Below are positions 54,954 through 64,000 of a stretch of 64,000 bases of DNA, piece after piece. How positions within the stretch are numbered: the stretch's first letter is position 1; each line of letters opens with the position of its first letter. Position numbers and translations under genes: made by a program. Origin of the DNA: Sporosarcina jeotgali (GTDB lineage Bacteria; Bacillota; Bacilli; Bacillales_A; Planococcaceae); NCBI RefSeq assembly GCF_033304595.1, contig NZ_CP116341.1:2268501-2332500 (forward strand), read 5' to 3'. The notes under the pieces were generated by a model. The model had not been told where the DNA came from, did not search any database, and worked only from the letters and a program-made list of their open reading frames with translations.

Positions 54954-55427
54954 ATGAAGAAGTTATTAATCATTGGTGGAATTATCGTTGTATTTTTTGT
55001 CGCGATTTTCGCACTTACTACTGCCTCAAACAAATCGAAGCTCGCTGACAATCCATATGGAACGGACGAGTTAGAACCGTCTACCATCGACTTGATCGGC
55101 AATGAGAACTATGACAGCATTGTATTGCCTGATGCAGTATCCAAAAAGATTGAATCCGGCGAACCTACTACCGTCTATTTCTTCCACCCTCAATGTCATT
55201 TCTGCATGGAGATGACCCCAGTCCTAATGCCGATTGCGAAAGAAGAAGGCGTTAAAGTCAATCAATACAATATGCAGGAATTTGGCGATGATGCTAAAGA
55301 AGCCTATGGCATTACAGAATGGCCAGCACTTGTCCAGTTCGAGAACGGCAAGGAAGTCGGCCGTCTCGTTGGATTGCAGCCTGAAGAAAATATCCATGCA
55401 TTCTTCAACGAGTATTACAGCAAGTGA
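54954..55427 (+). CDS. Membrane-anchored thioredoxin-like protein
   Basis: 157 residues with an N-terminal anchor (LLIIGGIIVVFFVAIFALTT) and an extracytoplasmic thioredoxin fold (about 60-157), with active site HPQCHFCMEMTPVL (CXXC = CHFC) and cis-Pro in TEWPALVQFENG. It is likely the thiol-disulfide partner of the BdbC-like protein encoded four bases upstream, whose 3' end supplies the AAGGAG. It is smaller than B. subtilis BdbD (~220 residues) and lacks its helical insertion, so it is not a plain BdbD. Confidence 0.88.
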   Translation: MKKLLIIGGIIVVFFVAIFALTTASNKSKLADNPYGTDELEPSTIDLIGNENYDSIVLPDAVSKKIESGEPTTVYFFHPQCHFCMEMTPVLMPIAKEEGVKVNQYNMQEFGDDAKEAYGITEWPALVQFENGKEVGRLVGLQPEENIHAFFNEYYSK

Positions 55428-55450
55428 GTAACGGAAAAGAGGACAAATTA

Positions 55451-56290
55451 ATGACATCATTTACGTACACAGTAAAAGATTCTGACGGTACGCTTGAACA
55501 ATTATTGCGTGACGGCTGGCAAGCTGGAAAGAAAAATATTCACGAGTTGCGAATGGCGAATGCCGTGACAGATTCAGGAGGAGTTCCTGTAGTCTGGCGC
55601 ACGCCTTTAACAGCAGGAACTGAGTTAACATTTCAGTTACCTGAAGCCCATTCAGAATATGCACCATTAGATGTGCCTGGTGTGAAGGTACTCACAGAAG
55701 ATGATCACTTCCTGGCAGTTTTCAAACCAGACGGAATAGCCGTTCATCCTGATGGGACAAGCCGTGAAGCCACCATGATGAATGCTGTGATTGCCCATGT
55801 TCAAGCTGCAGGCGGTACGTACGCTGAGCATATTCAGCGTCTTGACAAAGGAACTTCAGGAATTGTGATTGTCGCGAAGCATCCCATGGCAAAAGCCATG
55901 TTCGATCGTATGATTGCTTCGAACGAGATTACCCGGCTGTATCACGCTGAAGTGGAAGGTCGATTGAAACGTTTGAAAGGCAGCGTCAATATGCCGATTG
56001 GCCGTGATCGACACCACCCGACGCGCCGGCGCATTTCAATGTCAGGTCAATCTGCCGTCACTCATTTCAAAGTGATTGAACGTAAAGAACAAACGACAAT
56101 GATCGAAGCGACCCTCGATACAGGCCGTACACACCAAATCCGTGTTCACATGGCGCATTTAGGCCACCCGGTAGTGGGAGATAACTTATATGAAGCATCA
56201 GCTCTTCCTGACGGCACGTATCGTCTAACTGCCGTTGAAACTTCCTTCATCCATCCATTTACGGGTGAAAAAATTGTCATCACTGCTTAA
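55451..56290 (+). CDS. RluA-family pseudouridine synthase (YhcT-like)
   Basis: 279 residues with the RluA catalytic motif HIQRLDKGTSGIVIVAKH, where Asp is the nucleophile and the usual His of HRLD is Gln. It also has FKPDGIAVHPDG and the C-terminal LDTGRTHQIRVHMAHLGHPVVGD. The target uridine in rRNA or tRNA is not evident; there is no S4 domain. The ATG at 55451 has AAGAGGAC; the longer frame from 55424 overlaps the previous gene and is rejected. It follows the thioredoxin gene by 23 bases. Confidence 0.93.
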   Translation: MTSFTYTVKDSDGTLEQLLRDGWQAGKKNIHELRMANAVTDSGGVPVVWRTPLTAGTELTFQLPEAHSEYAPLDVPGVKVLTEDDHFLAVFKPDGIAVHPDGTSREATMMNAVIAHVQAAGGTYAEHIQRLDKGTSGIVIVAKHPMAKAMFDRMIASNEITRLYHAEVEGRLKRLKGSVNMPIGRDRHHPTRRRISMSGQSAVTHFKVIERKEQTTMIEATLDTGRTHQIRVHMAHLGHPVVGDNLYEASALPDGTYRLTAVETSFIHPFTGEKIVITA

Positions 56291-56297
56291 CGAATAG

Positions 56298-56335
56298 ACA
56301 AAAGCGTCATGGGAAGGTCCCCATGACGCTTTTTA
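56298..56335. terminator. Bidirectional terminator
   Basis: AAAAGCGTCATGGG/CCCATGACGCTTTT stem, 14 bp, between convergent genes. Confidence 0.95.
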
Positions 56336-56337
56336 TT

Positions 56338-57165
56338 TTAGCCAATTGTATCTGGATCCGTACCTGTTCTTTCGTTACGGTTTAATTCATCAATCATTTT
56401 CATCTCTTCTGCAGTTAACACAAAGTCACCAATTCGACTGTTTTCCAAAATTCGTTCTGGTGTAACTGATTTTGGAATGACGATTAAATCATTTTGCAGA
56501 TGCCAGCGAATAATAACTTGCGCCGCCGTCTTGCGATGTGTTTTCCCGATTTCTCCTAGAACAGCATTATCCAAAAGCTTCCCTCGTGCAAGTGGCGACC
56601 ACGACGTGACTGCAATGTTATGCGCACTGCAGTAGTCCCGTAAAGGAACTTGTGTCAGCAAAGGGTGCAATTCTATTTGGTTAACCATTGGAGCAATATT
56701 CGCAGTTACAGAAAGTTTTTCAAGATGATGGATATGGTGATTGGAAACACCAGGTACTCGAATCATCTTTTCTTCATACAACCGTTCAATAGCACGGTAC
56801 GTTTCTGCGAATGTTTCGCTAACTGGCCAATGCGTCAAATAGAGGTCTAAATAGTCCAATCCTAATTTATTCAAGGAAGATTCAAATGCCCGTAATGTCT
56901 GATCATACCCTTGGTCAGTATTCCAAACCTTGGATGTGATAAAAAGTTCATCACGCGAAATTCCTGAAGTCCGGATTGCTTCTCCAGTTTCAGCCTCATT
57001 CTCATAAATCGCTGCTGTATCAACCGCACGGTAACCATGCTCCAATGCATAAGAGATTGCTTCAACCGTTTGCTTGGAATCCGTCATTTTATAAACACCT
57101 AGACCAAAACGAGGCATATGTACGCCGTTCGCAAGCTGTTTGGTTTCTGAATAGGTAGCTGCCAT
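56338..57165 (-). CDS. Aldo-keto reductase (YvgN/YtbE-like)
   Basis: A 275-residue TIM-barrel NADPH-dependent reductase with a complete catalytic tetrad: Asp and Tyr in RAVDTAAIYENEAETG, Lys in LFITSKVWN and His in DLYLTHWPVS. Cofactor-binding IVIPKSVTPERILENSRIGDF is near the C-terminus. Such enzymes reduce methylglyoxal and other aldehydes; a link to the mgsA product is possible but not shown. AGGAGTGG precedes the ATG. Single-gene unit. Confidence 0.94.
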   Translation of the reverse strand: MAATYSETKQLANGVHMPRFGLGVYKMTDSKQTVEAISYALEHGYRAVDTAAIYENEAETGEAIRTSGISRDELFITSKVWNTDQGYDQTLRAFESSLNKLGLDYLDLYLTHWPVSETFAETYRAIERLYEEKMIRVPGVSNHHIHHLEKLSVTANIAPMVNQIELHPLLTQVPLRDYCSAHNIAVTSWSPLARGKLLDNAVLGEIGKTHRKTAAQVIIRWHLQNDLIVIPKSVTPERILENSRIGDFVLTAEEMKMIDELNRNERTGTDPDTIG

Positions 57166-57352
57166 AGTAGTACCACTCCTTTGTTTTTACGTATTTCTTA
57201 TTCTAATCATATCACTCGTCAGGAGGACTGAACACGAATACGCAATAGAATTTGTCAGGCACTTGTCATATATTTTAAAGTGAGTCATTTCCTTTTTGTT
57301 GCGGTTCCGGTATAATGATGTTAGAACAACTGATTCAACAGGAGGGTATCTG

Positions 57353-57448
57353 ATGAGACTAATTCTAATCATGGGTGTCTGCTTCGCATTCCTATCCGCA
57401 ATCTTCACAGGCGGTTATGCTGACAAGCCAGGCAAAGTGAAAAAATAA
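57353..57448 (+). CDS. Micro-ORF: 31-residue signal-like peptide
   Basis: I do not recognise it. MRLILIMGVCFAFLSAIFTG is followed by GYADKPGKVKK: one hydrophobic helix and a short basic tail. It could be a membrane micropeptide or a cleaved peptide (possible signal cleavage near YA-D). AGGAGGG lies at ideal spacing before the ATG, a consensus -10 TATAAT is at 57311-57316, and a perfect terminator follows at 57455-57491, so it looks like a complete transcription unit. Confidence 0.7.
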   Translation: MRLILIMGVCFAFLSAIFTGGYADKPGKVKK

Positions 57449-57454
57449 CACATT

Positions 57455-57491
57455 AAAAAGGATGCAGCTCAATTGAGCTGCATCCTTTTTT
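57455..57491. terminator. Bidirectional terminator
   Basis: A perfect palindrome AAAAGGATGCAGCTC/GAGCTGCATCCTTTT with A- and T-runs, between the micro-ORF and trmL. Confidence 0.95.
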
Positions 57492-57963
57492 AGTGCAAAC
57501 CAGGGTAACTTTGCTGGCGCAGCGCTTCGTATACAAGTATCGCTGCTGTATTAGACAGATTCAAGGATCGTATATGATCATTCATAGGAATTCGAAGACA
57601 CGTATCTAAATGCGCTTCTGTCACCTCAGAAGGCAATCCAGTCGTTTCTTTACCAAAGACAAAGAAGATATCTTGATCAACAGTTGAAAAGTCGAAATCG
57701 GAGAAAGTCTTTGTCCCAAACTTAGTGATGAAATAGAATATCCCCTCAGGATACTTCTCAAACAATTGATTGATATCCCCGTGATACGTAATATCAACAT
57801 GCTCCCAATAATCCAGACCTGCCCGTTTCAACATTTTATCATCGGTTGAAAACCCAAGTGGTTCTATTAAATGCAGTTTGGCTCCTGTTCCTGCACAAGT
57901 TCGTGCAATATTGCCAGTGTTCGCTGGAATAAGCGGTTCAAAAAGTGCTACGTGTATCGGCAT
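57490..57963 (-). CDS. trmL: tRNA (cytidine/uridine-34-2'-O)-methyltransferase
   Basis: A 157-residue SPOUT methyltransferase with a trefoil knot. Motifs are PANTGNIARTCAGTGA, FVFGKETTGLPSEV and RIPMNDHIRSLNLSNTAAI. TrmL (YibK/CspR) 2'-O-methylates the wobble base of tRNA-Leu CAA and UAA isoacceptors. AAGGAGTGGAATT precedes the ATG. It is 13 bases after queG, forming a tRNA-modification operon, and tRNA-Leu(CAA) is encoded 2.1 kb away. Confidence 0.95.
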   Translation of the reverse strand: MPIHVALFEPLIPANTGNIARTCAGTGAKLHLIEPLGFSTDDKMLKRAGLDYWEHVDITYHGDINQLFEKYPEGIFYFITKFGTKTFSDFDFSTVDQDIFFVFGKETTGLPSEVTEAHLDTCLRIPMNDHIRSLNLSNTAAILVYEALRQQSYPGLH

Positions 57964-57976
57964 AATTCCACTCCTT

Positions 57977-59119
57977 CTATTCAGTAACAGCCATCTTCAT
58001 GACTGCTTTTTTTATTTCCTCCACTACAGTATCTTCCGTCTCTGTTTCTACCACCCGTTCAAGTGTCAGCCGTCCAGTTTCGGATCCTATTTCCCCTATA
58101 GCCCAAGCGCATGTATGACGAATCATCGGCCGTGGATCCGTTTCGAGCAGCTCCACCAAATCCGGGATTGCCGCCTCTTCTTTGAAATGTGCTAACGCTA
58201 AAATCGCATTGCGCTGAATAGGGTTTTTCCCTCGCCAAGAGCCTGACATATGACCAAAGGTTTCCTTAAACTGAAGATTTGACAACTTTAATATCGGTTG
58301 AAGTAAAGGCTTTACGAGTTCAGCTTCAGGCACGAACGATTCTTGATCCAAATTATATTTCCGTTTGTTTTTCGGACATACAGTTTGGCACGTATCACAC
58401 CCATAGATGCGGTTCCCCACTTCTTTACGGAACTCTTCAGGGATTGGCTGCTTCGTTTGCGTCAAGAAAGCAATACAGCGCTGTGCATTCAATTGCCCCC
58501 CTTGTATCAAGGCACCTGTCGGACACGCATCCAGGCATAGTGTGCACTCCCCGCATTGATTCTCCATTGGAACATCCGGTTCAAAAGGCAAATTTGTAAT
58601 CATTTCGCCTAAATAGACATAGGAACCGAATTCTGGCGTTATAATAGAACAATTTTTCGCAGACCAGCCGATTCCTGCACGTTCTGCAACAGCCCGATCA
58701 GCCAGCTCTCCCGTATCTACCATTGAGCGTGTTTTCACTTCCGAAGAACGCTCATGTAAGAACTCTTCCAATAATGCTAACTTTTCGCGTAAGACCGTAT
58801 GATAATCGGTTCCCCATGAAGCCCGGCAAAACATTCCGCGCCGCTCACCTTTCTTCCCTTTCGGTGCATCAGTCATCTTGGAAGGATAGGCAACCGCAAT
58901 GGAAATGATACTCTCTGCACGATCTAATAGTAAAGCAGGTTCTGTTCTTTTTTCAACGTCACTTTCTTCAAATCCTGATTGATAGCCAAGGTCCTGCTGC
59001 CGCTTCAATCGATTTTTCAACTCCAAGAAAGGAGCTGCTGTTGTAAAGCCGATCTTATCAACACCAATTTCCAAAGCATAAGCCACTAAGTCTTTTTGCA
59101 ATTGAGCGATATTCACCAT
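57977..59119 (-). CDS. queG: Epoxyqueuosine reductase QueG
   Basis: Cobalamin- and Fe-S-dependent reductase that converts epoxyqueuosine to queuosine at position 34 of GUN-anticodon tRNAs. The 380 residues contain an N-terminal cobalamin-binding QueG domain (SMVDTGELADRAVAERAGIGW), two 4Fe-4S clusters (CGECTLCLDACPTGAL and CDTCQTVCPKNK) and a C-terminal HEAT-like repeat region (AIPDLVELLETDPRPMIRHT) for tRNA binding. GGAGGTGG precedes the ATG. It requires cobalamin; a BtuF-like protein is encoded elsewhere in the window. Confidence 0.96.
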   Translation of the reverse strand: MVNIAQLQKDLVAYALEIGVDKIGFTTAAPFLELKNRLKRQQDLGYQSGFEESDVEKRTEPALLLDRAESIISIAVAYPSKMTDAPKGKKGERRGMFCRASWGTDYHTVLREKLALLEEFLHERSSEVKTRSMVDTGELADRAVAERAGIGWSAKNCSIITPEFGSYVYLGEMITNLPFEPDVPMENQCGECTLCLDACPTGALIQGGQLNAQRCIAFLTQTKQPIPEEFRKEVGNRIYGCDTCQTVCPKNKRKYNLDQESFVPEAELVKPLLQPILKLSNLQFKETFGHMSGSWRGKNPIQRNAILALAHFKEEAAIPDLVELLETDPRPMIRHTCAWAIGEIGSETGRLTLERVVETETEDTVVEEIKKAVMKMAVTE

Positions 59120-59170
59120 CTGCCACCTCCCTTATGATAAACTTGAGAAAAATATGAACAGGATGATTTT

Positions 59171-59893
59171 ATGAAATTCTATCTAGAACCTTCAATAGTT
59201 GATGCTGTTCCTGATTTCAAAGTAGCCATCATCCATTATAACAGGACAACCGTATCTGACTCTCCCCAAATGCTAAAAGGAAGACTGCAATTATTTCAAG
59301 AACAACTCTTCTTTGAACTGGAAGAACGTTCTTTTGATGAGATCGACGGAATCCGGGAATGGCGCAATGTTTGGAAGGCACTTGGTGCTGATCCTGCCCG
59401 CTATCGCCCCTCAGTTGAAGCATTATATCGACGCATCAGTAAACAAGCTTACATGGAAAGTCATTCGAGTGCAATTGACTTGAATACCTTGTTTAGCCTT
59501 CAATACGGAATTCCTTCCGGTATGTATAACTTAGAAACATTAACTGGCGATATACGTGTAACGATAGGACATGCAGAAGATGGATACGATGGATTAAATG
59601 GCAGATTCAATTCATTACATAACATGCCAATCCTAAAGGACGGATACAGTCCTTTCGGCAGCCCCTATGCAGACTCTGTCCGGAGTGCAATCACCGAAGA
59701 GACAACAGAAATACTTCATGTATTATTCCTGCGTCCTGAGATGAATGTAGAAGAAGCACAACGCCTTGCAAAAGCATGCGGGACGATGTTTACGAGCATT
59801 AATGGGGGTGAAGCAACAGCCGCTATTTTATGTGCTGAGAACCCTTCTATAGAGGTTACAGACTTACCGCCTCGACAAGATGCTAAGTATTAA
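59171..59893 (+). CDS. B3/B4-domain protein (PheRS beta-like editing fold)
   Basis: A 240-residue stand-alone B3/B4 domain as in the beta subunit of phenylalanyl-tRNA synthetase: REWRNVWKALGADPARYRPSVEAL, KQAYMESHSSAIDLNTLFSL, IPSGMYNLETL and C-terminal TSINGG. In PheRS this domain hydrolyses mischarged Tyr-tRNA-Phe; free-standing copies are proposed trans-editing or tRNA-binding proteins. It is divergent from queG (51 bases) and next to the tRNA cluster. The ATG has GGATG-type weak spacing. Confidence 0.87.
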   Translation: MKFYLEPSIVDAVPDFKVAIIHYNRTTVSDSPQMLKGRLQLFQEQLFFELEERSFDEIDGIREWRNVWKALGADPARYRPSVEALYRRISKQAYMESHSSAIDLNTLFSLQYGIPSGMYNLETLTGDIRVTIGHAEDGYDGLNGRFNSLHNMPILKDGYSPFGSPYADSVRSAITEETTEILHVLFLRPEMNVEEAQRLAKACGTMFTSINGGEATAAILCAENPSIEVTDLPPRQDAKY

Positions 59894-59929
59894 CTTCATT
59901 ACTACCTATTATAATAGTGTTAGGTTGGA

Positions 59930-59960
59930 AACCCGCAGATCTACAGAGTGCGGGTTTTTT
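59930..59960 (+). terminator. Terminator of the B3/B4 gene
   Basis: AACCCGCA...TGCGGGTT stem followed by TTTTCG on the plus strand. Confidence 0.85.
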
Positions 59961-60025
59961 CGCATGGCATGCATGAACCCATTTAGGACCTGAGATCAAT
60001 GAGGATTCTTGAAAATAGACAACAA

Positions 60026-60052
60026 CAAAAAAAGAACAACCGAAGTTGTCCT
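60026..60052 (-). terminator. Terminator of the rRNA-tRNA operon
   Basis: GGACAAC-TTCG-GTTGTTC hairpin with a UUCG tetraloop and seven Ts on the minus strand, ten bases after tRNA-Leu. Confidence 0.85.
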
Positions 60053-60061
60053 TTTCTGAGA

Positions 60062-60142
60062 TACCCGAGGCCGGACTTGAACCGGCACGCCTTGCGGCAT
60101 CGCATTTTGAGTGCGACGTGTCTGCCATTCCACCACTCGGGC
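60062..60142 (-). tRNA. tRNA-Leu (CAA)
   Basis: Acceptor GCCCGAG, anticodon arm TCGCA-CTCAAAA-TGCGA, anticodon CAA, long variable arm. No CCA is encoded. Last tRNA of the cluster. Confidence 0.95.
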
Positions 60143-60177
60143 AAACTAGTAAAATAAAATAAACGGAAACCATATAT

Positions 60178-60251
60178 TGGAGGCGGCAACCGGAATCGAA
60201 CCGGTGGTAAGGGTGTTGCAGACCCGTGCCTTACCGCTTGGCTATGCCGCC
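60178..60251 (-). tRNA. tRNA-Cys (GCA)
   Basis: Acceptor GGCGGCA/TGCCGCC, anticodon loop containing CTGCAAC, anticodon GCA, CCA encoded. Confidence 0.95.
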
Positions 60252-60261
60252 GTAGAATAAG

Positions 60262-60336
60262 TGGAGCGGAAGACGGGATTCGAACCCGCGACCCCGACCT
60301 TGGCAAGGTCGTATTCTACCACTGAACTACTTCCGC
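60262..60336 (-). tRNA. tRNA-Gly (GCC)
   Basis: Acceptor GCGGAAG, anticodon arm CGACC-TTGCCAA-GGTCG, anticodon GCC, CCA encoded. Confidence 0.96.
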
Positions 60337-60342
60337 TAATAA

Positions 60343-60414
60343 CTGGGGTAGCTGGATTCGAACCAACGAGTGACGGAGTCAAAGTCCGTTGCCTTACCGC
60401 TTGGCTATACCCCA
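60343..60414 (-). tRNA. tRNA-Gln (TTG)
   Basis: Acceptor TGGGGTA/TACCCCA, anticodon arm ACGGA-CTTTGAC-TCCGT, anticodon TTG, discriminator G, CCA not encoded. Confidence 0.96.
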
Positions 60415-60427
60415 AAAATAAAAAAGG

Positions 60428-60501
60428 GGCGGCTGAGGGGAATTGAACCCCCGAGTGCCGGAATCACAATCCGGTGCGTTAACCACTTCGCCACAACCGC
60501 C
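60428..60501 (-). tRNA. tRNA-His (GTG)
   Basis: Extra G(-1) before acceptor GCGGTTG opposite discriminator C, as required for histidyl-tRNA. Anticodon arm CCGGA-TTGTGAT-TCCGG, anticodon GTG. No complete CCA. Confidence 0.96.
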
Positions 60502-60543
60502 ATAATAATAAGATGTTTCAAGTCAAGAGACAAGTAAGATAAA

Positions 60544-60617
60544 TGGCAGGGGCAGTAGGAATCGAACCCACACCAAAGGTTTTGGAGACCTCTATTCTAC
60601 CGTTAAACTATGCCCCT
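60544..60617 (-). tRNA. tRNA-Trp (CCA)
   Basis: Acceptor AGGGGCA/TGCCCCT, anticodon arm GAGGT-CTCCAAA-ACCTT, anticodon CCA, 3' CCA encoded. Confidence 0.96.
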
Positions 60618-60625
60618 GTAAAGAA

Positions 60626-60710
60626 TGGTGGTGGGGGACGGATTCGAACCGCCGAACCCGGAGGGAGCGGATTTACAGTCCGCCGCGTTTAGCCACTTCG
60701 CTACCCCACC
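60626..60710 (-). tRNA. tRNA-Tyr (GTA)
   Basis: Acceptor GGTGGGG, anticodon arm GCGGA-CTGTAAA-TCCGC, anticodon GTA, long variable arm, CCA encoded. Confidence 0.96.
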
Positions 60711-60723
60711 ATAGGGAATTTCA

Positions 60724-60799
<76 letters not shown>

Positions 60800-60807
60800 A
60801 TATAAGA

Positions 60808-60880
60808 TGGCTCAGGACGGAATCGAACCGCCGACACAAGGATTTTCAGTCCTTTGCTCTACCGACTGAGCTACTGAGCC
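60808..60880 (-). tRNA. tRNA-Phe (GAA)
   Basis: Acceptor GGCTCAG/CTGAGCC, anticodon arm AAGGA-CTGAAAA-TCCTT, anticodon GAA, CCA not encoded. Confidence 0.96.
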
Positions 60881-60899
60881 ATATTGTTTTTAAAGAAAA

Positions 60900-60975
60900 T
60901 GGCGGTCCCGACCGGGATCGAACCGGCGATCTCCTGCGTGACAGGCAGGCATGTTAACCGCTACACCACGGGACC
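60900..60975 (-). tRNA. tRNA-Asp (GTC)
   Basis: Acceptor GGTCCCG/CGGGACC, anticodon arm CCTGC-CTGTCAC-GCAGG, anticodon GTC, CCA encoded. Confidence 0.96.
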
Positions 60976-60978
60976 ATT

Positions 60979-61053
<75 letters not shown>

Positions 61054-61084
61054 ATAATATTAAAACCGATTAATAAAGATATAA

Positions 61085-61160
61085 TGGTGGAGGATGACGG
61101 GCTCGAACCGCCGACCCTCTGCTTGTAAGGCAGATGCTCTCCCAGCTGAGCTAATCCTCC
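61085..61160 (-). tRNA. tRNA-Val (TAC)
   Basis: Acceptor GGAGGAT, anticodon arm TCTGC-CTTACAA-GCAGA, anticodon TAC, CCA encoded. Confidence 0.96.
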
Positions 61161-61205
61161 ACAATACTATGTGCTGCTGGCATATCTTATTCATAAGAAT
61201 GTAAA

Positions 61206-61280
61206 TGGTGACCCCTACGGGATTCGAACCCGTGTTACCGCCGTGAAAGGGCGGTGTCTTAACCGCTTGACCAAGGGGCC
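61206..61280 (-). tRNA. tRNA-Glu (TTC)
   Basis: Acceptor GGCCCCT, anticodon arm CCGCC-CTTTCAC-GGCGG, anticodon TTC, CCA encoded. Confidence 0.96.
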
Positions 61281-61306
61281 ATACTGTTTATAATAGAGAA
61301 GTTAAC

Positions 61307-61398
61307 TGGCGGAGAGCAAGGGATTTGAACCCTTGAGACAGCGTTAACCGTCTACACGATTTCCAATCGTGCTCCTTCGGCCACTCGGACAGCTCTCC
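61307..61398 (-). tRNA. tRNA-Ser (GGA)
   Basis: Acceptor GGAGAGC, anticodon arm CACGA-TTGGAAA-TCGTG, anticodon GGA, long variable arm, CCA encoded. Confidence 0.96.
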
Positions 61399-61402
61399 AT
61401 TA

Positions 61403-61477
61403 TGGCTCCGCAGGTAGGACTCGAACCTACGACCGATCGGTTAACAGCCGATTGCTCTACCACTGAGCTACTGCGGA
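61403..61477 (-). tRNA. tRNA-Asn (GTT)
   Basis: Acceptor TCCGCAG/CTGCGGA, anticodon arm ATCGG-CTGTTAA-CCGAT, anticodon GTT, CCA encoded. First tRNA after 5S; the order Asn-Ser-Glu-Val-Met-Asp-Phe-Thr-Tyr-Trp-His-Gln-Gly-Cys-Leu matches the B. subtilis trnD cluster from memory. Confidence 0.96.
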
Positions 61478-61516
61478 ATAGATAAACTATTAAAGGATTT
61501 TCACTTAGCAGTGAAA

Positions 61517-61632
61517 GCCTGGCGACGTCCTACTCTCACAGGGGGAAGCCCCCTACTACCATCGGCGCTGAAGAACTTAACTTCCGTGTTCGGTATGGGA
61601 ACGGGTGTGACCTCTTCGCCATCATCACCAGA
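61517..61632 (-). rRNA. rrf: 5S ribosomal RNA
   Basis: 116 bases. The minus strand contains GCGAAGAGGTCACACCCGTT, CCCATACCGAACACGGAAGT and a 3' end GAGAGTAGGACGTCGCCAGG complementary to the 5' TCTGGTGATG region, all typical of Bacillales 5S rRNA. It is followed by the tRNA cluster. The 5S-23S spacer (about 61633-61792) is AT-rich and holds no gene. Confidence 0.97.
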
Positions 61633-61792
61633 CAATTTCACAACACAAGAATTATTATACCATATTCAAGTTGTAAGTGCAAGTGTTAATTTTAATTTCT
61701 TTTTAAAAAGTTTTTTAAAAATTAATCACTCAAAACTGGATAAAACCAACATTGAAACTCAAAACAATCACATGATTCTTTAACTTATATTT

Positions 61793-64000
<2,208 letters not shown>

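Noticed and set aside
57187..57408. 73-codon minus-strand frame
   Set aside because: No ribosome-binding site; overlaps the micro-ORF unit that has promoter, ribosome-binding site and terminator on the other strand.
59120..59170. Possible preQ1 or cobalamin riboswitch before queG
   Set aside because: The intergenic gap is only 51 bases and shows no riboswitch-like stems.

Overview
The window looks like chromosomal DNA of a low-to-moderate GC Gram-positive bacterium of the order Bacillales. Protein resemblances and gene order suggest the Planococcaceae (Sporosarcina-like). Most blocks match regions of the Bacillus subtilis chromosome: cggR-gapA-pgk-tpiA; clpP; crh-whiA-yvcK-rapZ-nudix; trxB; hprK-lgt-yvoD-ppaX-yvoF; uvrBA; ecsAB-hit-ytxH-hpr-prsA; yhaMNOPQ; yheA/B/E and bmrC/bmrD (yheI/yheH); and a 23S-5S-15 tRNA cluster. 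These matches come from memory of the families, since no search could be run. I saw no transposase, phage gene, integrase or CRISPR array; this is conserved core genome with small lineage-specific insertions.

Layout. 1-4454: lower glycolysis on the minus strand (tpiA cut by the window edge, pgk, gapA, cggR) behind a sigma-A promoter and a CggR-type operator, preceded by a small glutaredoxin-like gene. 4531-6174: TPM-domain protein, LemA and a lone tRNA-Arg. 6260-6964: clpP with a CtsR box over its promoter. 7013-17378: a long minus-strand series with the carbon-catabolite and envelope-metabolism genes crh, whiA, yvcK, rapZ, a NUDIX hydrolase, trxB, a TPR protein, and hprK-lgt-yvoD-ppaX-acyltransferase. 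17544-24076: a DUF4097 protein, uvrA, uvrB and an IDEAL-domain protein. 24152-29304: EcsAB, HIT, YtxH, ScoC/Hpr, two very small membrane proteins and PrsA. 29484-29888: a 21-bp tandem repeat array that is open on both strands. 29966-37331: YhaM, YhaN, YhaO and an ABC-2 transporter. 37431-45937: an XRE regulator module with a duplicated palindromic operator, MgsA, an RsbR-like protein, enoyl-CoA hydratase, HemZ, YheA, YheB, a BtuF-like protein without a signal peptide, a candidate small RNA, a ferritin-like protein and small proteins. 46008-51303: an MFS transporter and a BmrCD-type exporter with a leader peptide and attenuator. 51458-59893: a CNNM/CorC protein, a GNAT-nitrilase fusion, a disulfide oxidoreductase pair, a pseudouridine synthase, an aldo-keto reductase, TrmL, QueG and a B3/B4-domain protein. 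60062-64000: fifteen tRNAs, 5S and part of 23S, all minus strand.

Functional links. HprK, Crh, CggR, RapZ and YvcK together make a carbon-flux control set. ScoC, EcsAB and PrsA concern the switch to exoprotein secretion. QueG and TrmL sit beside the tRNA cluster that encodes their own substrates. The points I find most worth checking are the repeat array, the bmrCD leader and attenuator, the tandem operator before the XRE gene, the candidate non-coding RNA at about 44861-45063, the apparently non-ATG start of cggR, and the mismatch between the Shine-Dalgarno and the start codon of the CNNM gene.
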